Source: Agaricus subrufescens (lineage: Eukaryota; Basidiomycota; Agaricomycetes; Agaricales; Agaricaceae). From it: 64,000 nt of DNA. How positions within the stretch are numbered: the stretch's first letter is position 1; every line of letters begins with the position of its first letter. Positions 36,489 through 46,996 of the stretch are shown piece by piece. The stretch is taken from the NCBI GenBank assembly GCA_029945375.1, contig CM057060.1, forward strand, positions 2,976,001 through 3,040,000. The letters run 5' to 3'. Under the pieces are notes generated by a model that worked only from the letters and a program-made list of their open reading frames with translations, did not search any database and was not told the DNA's origin. Position numbers and translations under genes: made by a program.

Positions 36489-38139
36489 TGTTACAACCTT
36501 ATAGCGATTAGCTCAGGTTGCAACTTAGGCAAAGACTTGAGGGCAATAAGGGAATATAGCAAGTTGGTAAAGTGTAAGGAAGTACAGAGCATAACTACGC
36601 TGATACGGCCCACACCGTTTTACACGTAGAAATGTACTAGCTAGTATTTACAAGGGTATAACACCCACTAGCTAAGGTGCAGGGTCAGAACCTAAGCATC
36701 TCTCAACACCTCCATAGTATATCTCGTAGTCTAATAAACCAGCCTTGACTCTTATATGGGAAAACTGTACCATGTAAGGCAAATATAGTCACTAGCTACC
36801 AGGAATGATCTGAGTAGAGGCATTAGATCTGGGGATGACAACTAGCTAGGCCAAAATACGATGGTGACGCTCTAGCTACCTAGATGAAACATCAATTTAT
36901 GCTTAGCTAAACTACAGATCACTCATCCAGAGATATACTATTCTAAGCAATTGACCCGCAGAAGACATTGGCTCGGATAGGGAACAGCTATCACGCAAAC
37001 TAGCGAGCTGAAATCCCATCAGATTATCGTGGACCCACTAGCTAGCTGGACATATCACTGATTAGGATTCTCATCACATATTGATAACGGATCTGAACGG
37101 GTAGAGTGTTCAGCCAAGCGGCCTTCAGCATTCTGAAACCTGACAACGTACTCATGTGGATGCCAGGGGTAGCACAATGAAGACTAGCTACCATTGTTAG
37201 CTAGAAGGGGTAAGGTGCTAAGCGATGTCAGGCAGCATCTGCTCCAACCATGATTATTGGTGCGGATAGGATCTATCCATACCCTCAGCCCAGTCCATAT
37301 GATACCCTTAGTAATAGTAGAACTACTTTGTTAATATTTGTACGCATAATGTGAATATAAAAACCCTCTAGCTAGCGTCAAGAAAGGCAAGCAATCTCCT
37401 GCCTGCATCTAGCTTTGAGGATTGTGATTTGTAAAGTAGCGATCTAATAAGTGAATAACAACTATCTTGCGAGAGGGCTTCTAGAAAAACCCAGACTAGT
37501 TCAGCAGTTCATGTCGGAGACGCTACCCGTTCAGAGAATTCACTAAGTTGCCAGTGGTACGATAGTTTAAGAGACTAGCTAGGCTATCATTGCATGCTTA
37601 TATCCACCGGAGGTGTAAGTCGGTGCTAGCTTGAGTTGTAATTGTGGAGTCGGTGGATAACTGGTGAGTTAGATCATCACAGCTCTTCATTAAACGTCAT
37701 TGGTGCGACTTAGCTTGGCTACAGCACAGTAGCTAGAGTTCAAAGTTCACGTAGCCCTTCAACCCGTTCGTAGCTAGAACAAGTTTGAGGATTTTTTGAT
37801 TTGGAATTCCTTCTTTATTAACCTTTTACTTTTGGAATAACCTTTTCACTTGAATATCTCCCCACGAACTTGCATTTATGAGTACTAGTTAGTGAAGTGT
37901 GGTGTATTTATTAAACTAGCTACACCCTTAACGTTTCATTTACTACCTCTACAACGCTACTTATAGGAGAGTTGACTACCTAATAATAGAAGTAGAAGTC
38001 GGGCTGAGTAAGTATACCCAAGGTATCTGACTAACAGTGAGAACAGTGCTGAGTAAACATGGGAGACAAGTACATGGATAAGGAAGTGGTAGCATATGGT
38101 CCTGGGTCAGGGGGACGATAACAGAAATAGATTGTAACA
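36489..38139 (-). repeat. LTR2, split by a 1.35-kb insertion
   Basis: The LTR occupies 36489-36600 and 37958-38139 (294 bp once joined). It is the 5' LTR of element 1 and directly abuts the truncated 3' end of element 2 at 38140, so it serves as a boundary for both. It begins TGTTA and ends TAACA. Confidence 0.85.
36601..37953. mobile_element. Solo LTR-like insertion (1353 bp) inside LTR2
   Basis: Begins TGATACGGCCCACACC and ends TACCTCTACA (TG..CA). It is flanked by ACGC at 36597-36600 and 37954-37957; the duplication is ACGCT if the first T belongs to the target. It has no ORF and is strewn with CTAGCTAG-type motifs. Its length, TG/CA ends and lack of coding fit a solo LTR of a second, unrelated LTR-retrotransposon family, left by recombination of a full element. 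Confidence 0.75.
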
Positions 38140-41100
38140 GTACATTTGTTGCTTCCAGGAAGACAAAGTCTCCTTTGGATAAGGGGTTCTTCTGCCGTTT
38201 CAGATTTCCATGTTTGGACATGGTGGAGTTGTATTCTTCGCTGCTCGTGCTTCATTTCGGATTTTGGCTAATTCTGAGGTGAATTCATTGGCTAGGGGGT
38301 TGTCCGAGTTAATGGTTAGGTTTCCTTTCCAAGGGTGGATTCCATATGTGAGGAAGAATGGGGTTTGTTTAGTTGCAGCATGGGTTTTGTCATTATATTG
38401 GAATTCAGTGGTGGGGAGCCATTTTGCCCAATCATTTTGTTTGTAATTGACAAAATTTCGTAGATAAGATTCTACTTCCTGGTTAATCTTTTTGGTTTGA
38501 CCATCAGTTTGGGGGTGGTAGGCGGTGGACAGGTTTCTTTTGATTCCTAGGGCAGAGCATAGTTCTTTCATGAATTTGGAGGTGAACTGAGGTCCTCTGT
38601 TGCTAATGATGTGCTTCGGAATTCCATGTATGCGCCAGATGTCTTTCTTGTAGATTTCAGCTAGCTGTTTTGATGTGAGAGAGGTTTCAGTGGGGATGAG
38701 GTGGATCATTTTAGAGAAACAATCAACTATCACAAGTATGGCATTGTGGTTCTCGGATTTAGGTAGGGGTCCTATCATGTCTATGGATATTTCTTGCCAC
38801 AGTGCTTTGGGGATGGGTAGCAGTTTGAGGGATGTGTGACCAGGTTGTTGGTTAATTTTGTTCTTCTGGCATTTGGTACATCCTTTTACAAATCTTTTGA
38901 TGTCTGTTTTGATCGTGGGCCACCAGAAAGTTCATTTTATGAGTTTGAGCATGCAGTAGGATCCAGGATGTCCAATATTGGGTGGATTGTGATGGTCCAG
39001 GAGTATGGATTCTCGAAGTCCAGGTTTGTCTGGTACATAGATTCTTCTGTTTCGATAGGTGACACCGTTTTCTTCCCAGAATTGGTCAGGCCTTTTGTTT
39101 CTTTCTTGAGTGACGTGGAGTTCTTGGTAGGGGGAGTTTCTGATCTGTTTTAGGATATTGGGGGCTGTGGAGATAGAGAAGTTTTGGTTCAGGAGCATGG
39201 TGGTTTCTAGCGAGGTGGGGATTTCCAATAGGGTTCGTAGGATTATGCAGTCTTTGAACATCTCAATTTGGGTTTCTTCTTCAGGGGATTTGTGTTGGAA
39301 AAGTCTGGACAGAATATTGGCCTTGATGTTCATTTTGCCAGGGATGTGTCAGAGTAAGTAGTCATATTCTTGGAGCATGAGATACCATCTAGCTTGGCAG
39401 GCATTCAATTTTTGTGGTTTGCGGAAGTATTTGAGGTTTTTGTGGTTGGTCCAGATTTCAAATTGATGTTTGGCGTCCAGCAGGTAGTGTCTCCAGTTCT
39501 TGATTGCTTTGACTATGGCGAGGAGTTCTTTGCCATAGATTTTGTAGTTCTTTTCTGCGTCTGTGAGGGCTTTGGACATGAAGGCAACTGGGTGCCATTT
39601 TCCTTCTTGTTCTTGGGACAGGACTGCTCCAGTTCCTATGTTGGATGCATCAGTTTCAAGTCTGAATTTTCCTTCATTGTTGGGTAGGGCCAGGACAGGT
39701 TCGTTGGTGATAGCAGTTTTGATGGCTTCAAAGGCATTTTGTTCTACGGCAGTCCATTTCCAGGGTTTTGGTATCTTACCTCCCTTCAAGGCATTGAGCA
39801 GTGCAGCAAGAGTGCTAAAGTCTTGAATGAAACATTGGTAAAAGTTCGTGAATCCTATGAACCTTTCAATGTCCTTTACGCAGGTCGGTGTTTTCCAGTT
39901 CCAAACTGATTCGACTTTTTCAGTCTCCATGCTTGCTTGGCCATCGCCGATGACTGTTCCGAGCATTGAGATCTGGGTCACATTGAACTCACATTTGGTT
40001 CGTTTGAAGCACAGGTTGTTTTCGTCTGCTATTTTTAGGAAACGCAGAGTCTGTTCTTCTAATTCCATTAGGGAGTTGGCAGGGATGGCGAAATCATCTA
40101 TGTAGTTGACTAGTGAGCCATCTTGGATCATTTCTCGGAAGATGGTGGTCATCCAGTGGGAGAAGGTAGCTGGTGAGTTACACATTCCGAAGAACATTAC
40201 CGTAGGTTTGAAAAGTCCGCAGTTAGTGAGGATAGCACCTTTCCATTCATCTCCTTCTTTGATCCATATGTTGTTGTAACCCCAGATGATATCGAGTTTG
40301 TTGAAATATTTGGTGTGCTTTAGTTTTCCGATGACTTCGCTGATTAGTGGTAGGGGGGTTTTGTCCTTGATGGTGACCGTGTTGAGTTTGCAGTAATCTT
40401 GGCATAATCGCAGTGATCTGTCCCTTTTTGGAACAAAGAAGCATGGGGCAGCATAAGGGCTTTTGGATGGTCAGATGCGTTTAGTGGCGAGGTTTTCATC
40501 CAGGAATTTATTGAGTTCAATTTCCTCCTTTGGGGTCATTTCATAGACTTTGGCATTGATTTCATTAGGGGCGTCCAGTAGTAGGTTGACTTTGTGATCC
40601 CATTGAGTTCGTTCAGGTAGTTTGTCGAAGTTTTTTTGGTTGAAAAGGTGGGTGTAGGGTCGCATGTAGTCTGGTAGGTCAAGTGGGTTCATGGGATCAG
40701 GTTCCTTTTCTTCTTTGAAGTCTTCCCATTTCATTTGGAGTCGTTGTAGGTGAGAAGTTGGTATGTTTGATCGAGCATTCAGGTGGGCATCTTGAGAAGG
40801 TTACCGTTCCTCTATTCCAGTCAATTTCCGGGTTGTGTTTGATTAACCAGTCGTGTCTGATAAAGATATCTGCTGAGTCCAACTCGGCTACTACTGCATC
40901 GATGTTTTCTTGGTGTCCTTCTATGTTTAGATCCAGATTGACAAATTTGGTAATCGGTTCCTTTCCACTCGGGGTTCCATCGGCATTAGTTGCCAGAATG
41001 GGGCGTTTGAGTTTATGGGTGGGGATTTTCTGTTTGTGAATGGTTTGTTTGTCGATCCAGGTGTGGGTACATCCAGAGTCGAGCATGGTTTTGGCTTGGA

Positions 41101-41215
41101 ACATTTCTCCATTAGGTTTGGTGATTTTGGATTTGAGTATTAACTCCTGCACTCCTAGTTGTTTCTGGGGGCAAACATATTGATTTCTCATACGACTAGA
41201 TACATTGGTTTGCAA
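38140..41215 (-). pseudogene. Element 2 pol, broken and 3'-truncated
   Basis: Runs from the protease (MLDSGCTHTW, 41215-40697) through RT (40197-39349 with YIDDFAIPANS), RNase H (ETDASNIGTGAVLS) and integrase (38778-38200, IISNRGPQFTS, in which the second DDE Asp is Asn). Blocks are separated by stops or frame shifts, and the 3' end runs into LTR2 after LSKGDFVFLEATNV. Dead copy. Confidence 0.85.
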
Positions 41216-41515
41216 GTTTGTGCCTACTCCAAACCTTTGGGAAAATCCTGTTGAGCTTCTTCAGCAGTTCCTTCCTCTCCAGTGGTAATGGCACAAATCT
41301 TGGTTTGTTTCTTAGGGCTTCAGCAGACTTTAGCGATGTGGCCCAGCTTGCCACAATTATAGCATTCGATGTTGGATTTGTATGCTCCATTTTGGCATTC
41401 CTTCTTGATGTGACCGAATTTGCTGCATTTAAGGCATTTGGGTTTTCCGTTGGTGGACCATTCCAGTTTTCTGGCTCCAATCTCCATGGGTTGTCCATCT
41501 CCTCTGTAAGTAACT
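41196..41515 (-). pseudogene. Element 2 gag, C-terminal part
   Basis: Contains the methylation-decayed zinc-knuckle region (CXXC motifs around 41330-41440) up to the point where the young element inserted. The upstream part of the same gag lies at 48365-49208. Confidence 0.8.
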
Positions 41516-41808
41516 TGTTACGACCTTATAGCGATTAGCTCAGGTTGCAACTTAAGGCAAAGACTTGAGAGCGATAAGGGAATATAGCAAGTTGGTAAAG
41601 CGTAAGGAATACAGAGTATAACTACGCTACTTATAGAAGAGTCGACTACCTAATAATAGAAGGAGAAGTCGGGCTGAGTAAGTATACCCGAGGTGTCTGA
41701 CTAACGGTGAGAACATGGCTGAGTAAACATGAGAACATATATGCGGATACGGTAATGGTAGCATATGGGCCTGGGTCAGGGGACCGATAATAGAAATAGA
41801 TCGTAACA
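41516..41808 (-). repeat. LTR3 (3' LTR of the young element)
   Basis: 293 bp, TGTTACGACC..TAACA. It differs from LTR4 by a G/A and a C/T transition only. Confidence 0.95.
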
Positions 41809-41819
41809 TCACCCTCCGT
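41809..41819 (-). promoter_or_regulatory. Polypurine tract of the young element
   Basis: On the element's sense strand CGGAGGGTGA directly abuts the 3' LTR (TGTTACG). This is the position and composition expected for the plus-strand primer. Confidence 0.65.
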
Positions 41820-41843
41820 TCAGGCTTCGAGCACCGAGAAGCA

Positions 41844-42782
41844 TCAATCGGTGAGCGCGAGGAGTAATTTGGCCTTCTTATCGGCGATTATCCACTTGTT
41901 GGTCTTTTCGCTCCAACCGATAAAGTGGGGGGCATTGTCGTTGCCGGATTTGACGTAGCGGACTTGTTCTCCTTTATATCGGTCTTCAGTACCGTAGTTT
42001 TTCAACAATGCGGAGAGTATGACGGTCCAGTATGCGGGGCGATATTCGATTTCTCCACCGTGAGCAAAGGTGTAGTTGAAGGGAATGGCAAATTCGGTAG
42101 GGTTGGCGAATGGGGGAATGTGTCGGAGATAGGTTTTCAATTTGATCATTTCATCGAGAATGTCGGGGTCGGCGATGTTGCAAACTTTGACTTGCTTGGT
42201 CGGTGCGGGGGGAATATTTTCCTTATCGGAATCTTCATCCATCCGATCGCGCATGACGGTGGTGTAGTTGGGGACTGGGAGAGGTTCTTCGGGTTCCTGT
42301 TCGGGCTCTGGGGAAGCGGGTCTGGTGGGGGCGAACTTCTGATAGGTATCGATCATTCGTTTGGCGGCGTTTCGGGTTTCTTCATTTCCTACGTCAGGGA
42401 GGGCACGGAGGTGGTCGATAATGGCGCAGCACATTTTGTGGGAACGATATTCGATGTTCATGGGAATGATGTGGGCGAGGTTCTTCATGACGGCTCCGAA
42501 TTCAGTGTGGAAGTCGTCATCATGTCCGATGACGGTACGGATCGGTTGTACGGCGGTGAGGCAAGTGGTGTGTATGTTGGTGGCGGTCTCGTGCAGGGTT
42601 TTTCCTAGGTTGCGGGTGTATCCCAGGGCGTGGAGGAGTCTGAGGAGGTGGGTGCGGCGTTCGTTGATGTTGTAGACGGAGGAGAGGTAGTCTTCATGGG
42701 GGCGTTGATCAAAGAGGGGATGGATGTGAGGGGGAATGGAGGGTTGGGCAGTGGAGACAGAGGGTTGGGCGGAGGGGTTCAT
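41844..42782 (-). CDS. Accessory ORF3 of chromovirus, unknown function
   Basis: 312 codons starting MNPSAQPSVSTAQPSIPPHI, located between accessory ORF2 and the polypurine tract, the place where env sits in some retroelements. It has no signal peptide or transmembrane segment, so it is not an envelope protein. Visible parts: a Pro-rich N-terminus, a helical middle, an acidic linker with PEPEQEPEEPLPVP and RMDEDSDKENIPPAP, and a C-terminal region with FNYTFAHGGEIEYRPAYW and APHFIGWSEKTNKWIIADK. A decayed homologue lies in element 1. I do not recognise the family. Confidence 0.7.
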   Translation of the reverse strand: MNPSAQPSVSTAQPSIPPHIHPLFDQRPHEDYLSSVYNINERRTHLLRLLHALGYTRNLGKTLHETATNIHTTCLTAVQPIRTVIGHDDDFHTEFGAVMKNLAHIIPMNIEYRSHKMCCAIIDHLRALPDVGNEETRNAAKRMIDTYQKFAPTRPASPEPEQEPEEPLPVPNYTTVMRDRMDEDSDKENIPPAPTKQVKVCNIADPDILDEMIKLKTYLRHIPPFANPTEFAIPFNYTFAHGGEIEYRPAYWTVILSALLKNYGTEDRYKGEQVRYVKSGNDNAPHFIGWSEKTNKWIIADKKAKLLLALTD

Positions 42783-42904
42783 AACTAGAGCTTCGAGGAG
42801 AGGGATGTACTTTGAGAGAGAAATGTTGGGCAGATTGGAATGGAAAAGAAAGAGCGAGAAACGGTTTGATTTTATATTATTCCTTCCTCCCTATTAGGCA
42901 ACTC

Positions 42905-43318
42905 CTACTGTTGCTGGTTGTTTTCTTCAGCCTGTGCGTCCCAACCATCTCCCCATGTTCCGTTTGCGGCCCATCCGTGGGCGTTCGGGTTTATCTCCTT
43001 GGTGAGATCTACCAAATCGTTCTCCATCGCTTCTAATTTAGCTCTGATTTTCTTAATCAGCATCCTCTCCGTTCTCATGACCTTGGTCATATGGTCTCTC
43101 TCCTCGATGGTTGGAGCGTTTACTCCGGTGGGTCGGTCGAGGACGAGGGGGAAGTAGGTGTGTGCGTAGCGGTTATCCACGTCGGTTACCGCCGCGAGGA
43201 TCTCCAACAGCTCACGTTTGGCGGAACTGCGGAAAGAATCGATGATGAGGTCGTGGTAGGCCTCGCGGTTGGTGGAGTTGGCGGTGGAGGCGTCGGCGGT
43301 GTTTTGTTGATTGCTCAT
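42905..43318 (-). CDS. Accessory ORF2 of chromovirus, unknown function
   Basis: 137 codons starting MSNQQNTADASTANSTNREA, opening 60 bp after the pol stop. It is predicted to be mainly helical; HMTKVMRTERMLIKKIRAKL followed by EAMENDLVDLTKEIN looks like a coiled coil. The C-terminus is NPNAHGWAANGTWGDGWDAQ and a polyQ end. The C-terminus is nearly unchanged in the old element 1, though that copy has nonsense mutations, so the family probably kept the protein under selection. Translation may need reinitiation, a separate promoter or splicing. Confidence 0.7.
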   Translation of the reverse strand: MSNQQNTADASTANSTNREAYHDLIIDSFRSSAKRELLEILAAVTDVDNRYAHTYFPLVLDRPTGVNAPTIEERDHMTKVMRTERMLIKKIRAKLEAMENDLVDLTKEINPNAHGWAANGTWGDGWDAQAEENNQQQ

Positions 43319-43378
43319 GATGTCTTCTTCGAACCAATAGACGAATGCTATACCGTTGGCAGAGAAACGATATTCCTT

Positions 43379-46300
43379 TTATAGGTTGTTGTCGGTTCGG
43401 TACTTGTCCAGAATATCCTTGGCGTTCTCAAGATCTGCTGCGGATTGCCATGTGTCCTCGGAGTTGTCGTATCCTTTCCAGTGTACCAGGTATTGTATGC
43501 CTCGGCCTTTCTTTTGGTGTCCTCGGATTTCCTCAACTTCGTATTCTTCTTTGTTGTTAATAATGTCCGGTGGCGGCGGTGGGGCAGTTTTCTGACATTC
43601 GAATTCGGGTGGAATGAATTTGGTGAGGAGTGAAGAATGGAAAACGTCGTGGATTGCCCAAGTTTCAGGTAATTTTAGGCGGAACGAGGTGTTTCCAACT
43701 GGTTCTAGAATCTCGAAGGGGCCGTATCTTTTGTTGTCCATTTTTCCGGAAGGGCGGTTTGATCGTATGTTACTTGCTTCTAAGAAGACGAGATCTCCTT
43801 TGGATAGGGAAGGTTTCTGCCGTTTCAGGTTTCCTCTTTCAGACATGGTTTGGTTGTAATCTTCCAGAGCGTTTCGGGCTTCTTCTCGGGTTTTCGCTAG
43901 TTCCGAGGCGAATTCGCTGGCGAGTGGGTTTGCCGAGTTAACGGTGAGGTTTCCTTTCCAAGGGTGAGTTCCATATGTCAAGAAGAACGGGGTTTGTTTG
44001 GTGGCAGCGTGGGTTTTGTCGTTGTACTGGAATTCGGCGGTGGGAAGCCATTTTGCCCAGTCGTTTTGTTTGTAGTTGACGAAATTGCGTAGGTATGATT
44101 CCACTTCTTGGTTAATCCTTTCCGTTTGTCCATCGGTTTGCGGGTGGTATGCGGTGGATAGGTTTCTTTCGATACCTAGCGCAGTGCAGAGTTCTTTCAT
44201 GAATTTTGATGCGAACTGGGGTCCTCGGTCGCTAATAATACGCTTGGGGATTCCATGAATGCGCCAGACTTCTTTCTTGTAGATTTCGGCTAGCTGTTTT
44301 GACGTGAGAGAGGTTTCGGTGGGGATAAGGTGAATCATTTTGGAAAATTGATCGACTATGACTAGTATGGCGTCGTGTTCCTCAGATTTAGGTAGGGGTC
44401 CGATCATGTCAATGGAGATTTCTTGCCAGGGGAGTTCGGGGATCGGTAGTGGATTGAGTGCGATGTGACCTGGTTGACGGATGATTTTGTTCCTTTGGCA
44501 TTCCGTGCATCCTTTCACGAATCGTTTGACGTCAGTCTTGATGGTGGGCCACCAGAAGGTTCGTTTTAGGAGTTCGAGCATGCGGTAAGTTCCGGGGTGT
44601 CCGATGTCGGGTGGATTATGGTGGTCGAGTAGAATAGTTTCTCGAAGTTTCGGTTCGTCTGGGACGTAGATTTTTCCATTTCGATAGGTGATTCCATTTT
44701 CTTCCCAGAATAGTTCAGGTCGTTTGTTTTTCTCCTGAGTTACGCGGTATTCGGGTTTCGGGGAGTTTCGAATTGCGTTTAAGATGTGGGGGTCCGTGGA
44801 GATGCTGAAGTTTCGGTTCTGGAGGAGGGTTATTTCTAGCGACGTGGGTAATTCGGATAAGGTTCTGATTATCATGCGGTCTTTGAACATTTCGATTTTG
44901 GGGGGGTCTTCTTCGGTTTCATGTCTGAAGAGTCTTGAGAGGATGTCGGCTTTGATGTTGGTTTTTCCGGGGATATGTCGGAGTAAGTAGTCGTATTCTT
45001 GTAGCATGAGGTACCATCGGGCTTGTCGGGCGTTGAGTTTCTGGGGTTCTCGGAAGTATTTTAGGTTTTCGTGGTCGGTCCAAATTTCGAATTGATGTTT
45101 GGCGTCCAGTAGGTAGTGTCTCCAGTTTTTAATGGCTTTGACGATTGCGAGGAGTTCCTTGTCGTAAATTTCGTAGTTCTTTTCTGCATCGGTGAGGGAT
45201 TTAGACATGAATGCGACTGGGTGCCATTTGCCGTGTTGTTCCTGGGAGAGTACAGCTCCAATTCCTACGTTCGATGCGTCGGTTTCTAGTCGGAATTGAC
45301 CTTCATTGTCGGGTAAGGCGAGTACCGGTTCGCTAGTGATGGCGGTTTTGATGGTTTCGAAGGCGTTTTGTTCGACTTGAGTCCATTCCCATGGTTTTGG
45401 ATTCTTACCCCCTTTCAAGGCATTGAGCGGTGCAGCGATAGTGCTGAAGTCCTTGATGAAACGTCGGTAAAAGTTGGCAAATCCTAGGAATCGTTCTACG
45501 TCTTTGACGCATGTAGGGGTTTTCCAGTTTCGGACTGATTCGACTTTTTCAGTTTCCATGCTTGCTTGACCATCACCTATAACCGTTCCTAGCATCGAGA
45601 TCTTGGTTGCATTAAACTCGCACTTGGTTCGTTTGAAGCATAGGTTGTTTTCGTCCGCTATTTTTAGGAATCGCAATGTCCGTTCTTCTAGTTCGGGGAG
45701 TGAGTCGGCAGGAATGGCGAAATCGTCTATGTAATTGACTAGGGAACCGTCTTGGATCATTTCGCGGAATATGGTGGTCATCCACCGAGAGAAGGTTGCA
45801 GGAGAGTTGCACATTCCGAAAAACATTACCGTGGGTTCGAATAGTCCTCTGTTGGTTAAGATTGCTCCCTTCCATTCGTCTCCTTCTTTAATCCTCACGT
45901 TATTGTATCCCCAGATGATGTCGAGCTTGTTGAAGTATTTGGCGTGTTTAAGCTTTCCGATGACTTCGCTAATGAGTGGTAGGGGGGTCTTGTCCTTGAT
46001 AGTAACTTCGTTGAGCTTCCGATAGTCTTGGCATAACCGTAGAGATCCATCTTTTTTAGGTACAAAGAAACACGGGGCGGCGTAAGGGCTTTTGGATGGT
46101 CGGATTCGGTTAGAGGCCAGATTTTCATCCAGGAATTTGTTGAGCTCAATTTCCTCTTTCGGAGTCATTTCGTAGACCTTTGCATCGATTTCATTTGGGG
46201 CGTCCGGGAGTAGGTTGACCTCGTGATCCCATTGGGTTCTTTTCGGTAGTTTGTCGAAGTTCTTTTTGTTGAAGAGGTGGGTGTACGGTCTCATGTATTC

Positions 46301-46996
46301 AGGTAGGTCGAGGGGATTGGTCGGATCGGGTTCCTTTTCTTCTTCAAAGTCCTCCCATTTGGTTTGAAGTCGTCGTAGGTGTTCCGGTAGTGAGAAGTTG
46401 GTGTGCTTGATTGAGCACTCGGGTGGGCATCTTGAGAAGGTTACCGTTCCTCGGTTCCAGTCGATTTCCGGGTTGTGTTTGGTTAGCCAGTCATGTCCAA
46501 TGAAGATGTCCGCCGAGTCCAGTTCGGCTACGACTGCGTCGATAGTTTCTTGGTGTCCTTCTATGTTTAGATCCAGATTGACGAATTTGGTGATGGGTTC
46601 TTTTCCGCTTGGGGTACCGTCGGCGTTGGTTGCTTGGATGGGATGATCGAGTTTATGGGTGGGGATTTTCTGTTTATAGACGGTTCGTTTGTCGATACAG
46701 GTGTGGGTGCATCCCGAGTCGAGCATGGTTTTGGCTTGGAACGTTTCTCCGTTAGGTTTGATGATTTCCGGTTTGAGAATTAACTCCTGCACTCCTAGTC
46801 GTTTCTGAGGGCAAACATATCGATTTCTCATACGACTAGATACATCGGTTCGTGAGTTCGTGCCTACTCCGAACCCTTGGGAAAATCCTGTTGAGTTTCT
46901 TCGGCATTTCCTTCCTCTCCGGCGGTAATGGCGCGAATCTTGGTTTGTTTCTTGGGGCTTCGGCAGACTTTGGCAATGTGGCCTGGTTTGCCACAA
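43379..46996 (-). CDS. Pol polyprotein of chromovirus (PR-RT-RNase H-IN-chromodomain)
   Basis: 1205-codon frame. Retropepsin motif DSG is at residues 93-95. RT has LDIIWGYNNV (about 359-368) and YIDD at 422-425. RNase H has ETDASNVGIGAVLS at about 571-584. The integrase zinc finger ends in C830/C833, and the DDE triad is D863 (SIDMIG), D923 (ISDRGP) and E959. The C-terminal chromodomain (about 1152-1198) includes YLVHWKGYDNSEDTW and marks a chromovirus, which usually targets heterochromatin. The frame overlaps gag by 133 nt in the -1 frame, so Pol is probably made by -1 frameshifting and its ATG at 46996 may not be used. No stops or catalytic losses seen. Confidence 0.92.
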   Translation of the reverse strand: MWQTRPHCQSLPKPQETNQDSRHYRRRGRKCRRNSTGFSQGFGVGTNSRTDVSSRMRNRYVCPQKRLGVQELILKPEIIKPNGETFQAKTMLDSGCTHTCIDKRTVYKQKIPTHKLDHPIQATNADGTPSGKEPITKFVNLDLNIEGHQETIDAVVAELDSADIFIGHDWLTKHNPEIDWNRGTVTFSRCPPECSIKHTNFSLPEHLRRLQTKWEDFEEEKEPDPTNPLDLPEYMRPYTHLFNKKNFDKLPKRTQWDHEVNLLPDAPNEIDAKVYEMTPKEEIELNKFLDENLASNRIRPSKSPYAAPCFFVPKKDGSLRLCQDYRKLNEVTIKDKTPLPLISEVIGKLKHAKYFNKLDIIWGYNNVRIKEGDEWKGAILTNRGLFEPTVMFFGMCNSPATFSRWMTTIFREMIQDGSLVNYIDDFAIPADSLPELEERTLRFLKIADENNLCFKRTKCEFNATKISMLGTVIGDGQASMETEKVESVRNWKTPTCVKDVERFLGFANFYRRFIKDFSTIAAPLNALKGGKNPKPWEWTQVEQNAFETIKTAITSEPVLALPDNEGQFRLETDASNVGIGAVLSQEQHGKWHPVAFMSKSLTDAEKNYEIYDKELLAIVKAIKNWRHYLLDAKHQFEIWTDHENLKYFREPQKLNARQARWYLMLQEYDYLLRHIPGKTNIKADILSRLFRHETEEDPPKIEMFKDRMIIRTLSELPTSLEITLLQNRNFSISTDPHILNAIRNSPKPEYRVTQEKNKRPELFWEENGITYRNGKIYVPDEPKLRETILLDHHNPPDIGHPGTYRMLELLKRTFWWPTIKTDVKRFVKGCTECQRNKIIRQPGHIALNPLPIPELPWQEISIDMIGPLPKSEEHDAILVIVDQFSKMIHLIPTETSLTSKQLAEIYKKEVWRIHGIPKRIISDRGPQFASKFMKELCTALGIERNLSTAYHPQTDGQTERINQEVESYLRNFVNYKQNDWAKWLPTAEFQYNDKTHAATKQTPFFLTYGTHPWKGNLTVNSANPLASEFASELAKTREEARNALEDYNQTMSERGNLKRQKPSLSKGDLVFLEASNIRSNRPSGKMDNKRYGPFEILEPVGNTSFRLKLPETWAIHDVFHSSLLTKFIPPEFECQKTAPPPPPDIINNKEEYEVEEIRGHQKKGRGIQYLVHWKGYDNSEDTWQSAADLENAKDILDKYRTDNNL

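Larger units (their letters stand above)
29930..38139 (-). mobile_element. Decayed Ty3/gypsy chromovirus, element 1
   Basis: LTRs at 29930-30222 (3') and 36489-38139 (5', split by another insertion) bracket a minus-strand gag-pol with the same domain order as the intact copy at 41516-48364. Gag and pol are broken by stops and frame changes, several being CpG to TpG/CpA transitions (for example an Arg codon turned TGA near 32302). The two extra ORFs downstream of pol are also recognisable. The left flank AAATC does not recur to the right of LTR2 or of the distal LTR at 49581. Elements 1 and 2 therefore look like a recombined array sharing the middle LTR. Confidence 0.85.

Noticed and set aside
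36489..38139. Compensatory change in element 1 PBS and LTR2 as proof of self-priming
   Set aside because: The paired change GCGT/ACGC to GTGT/ACAC is equally explained by independent CpG deamination, since the site is self-complementary at CpG.
41925..42608. 227-codon plus-strand ORF
   Set aside because: Antisense of accessory ORF3. The sense frame has a conserved counterpart in element 1.
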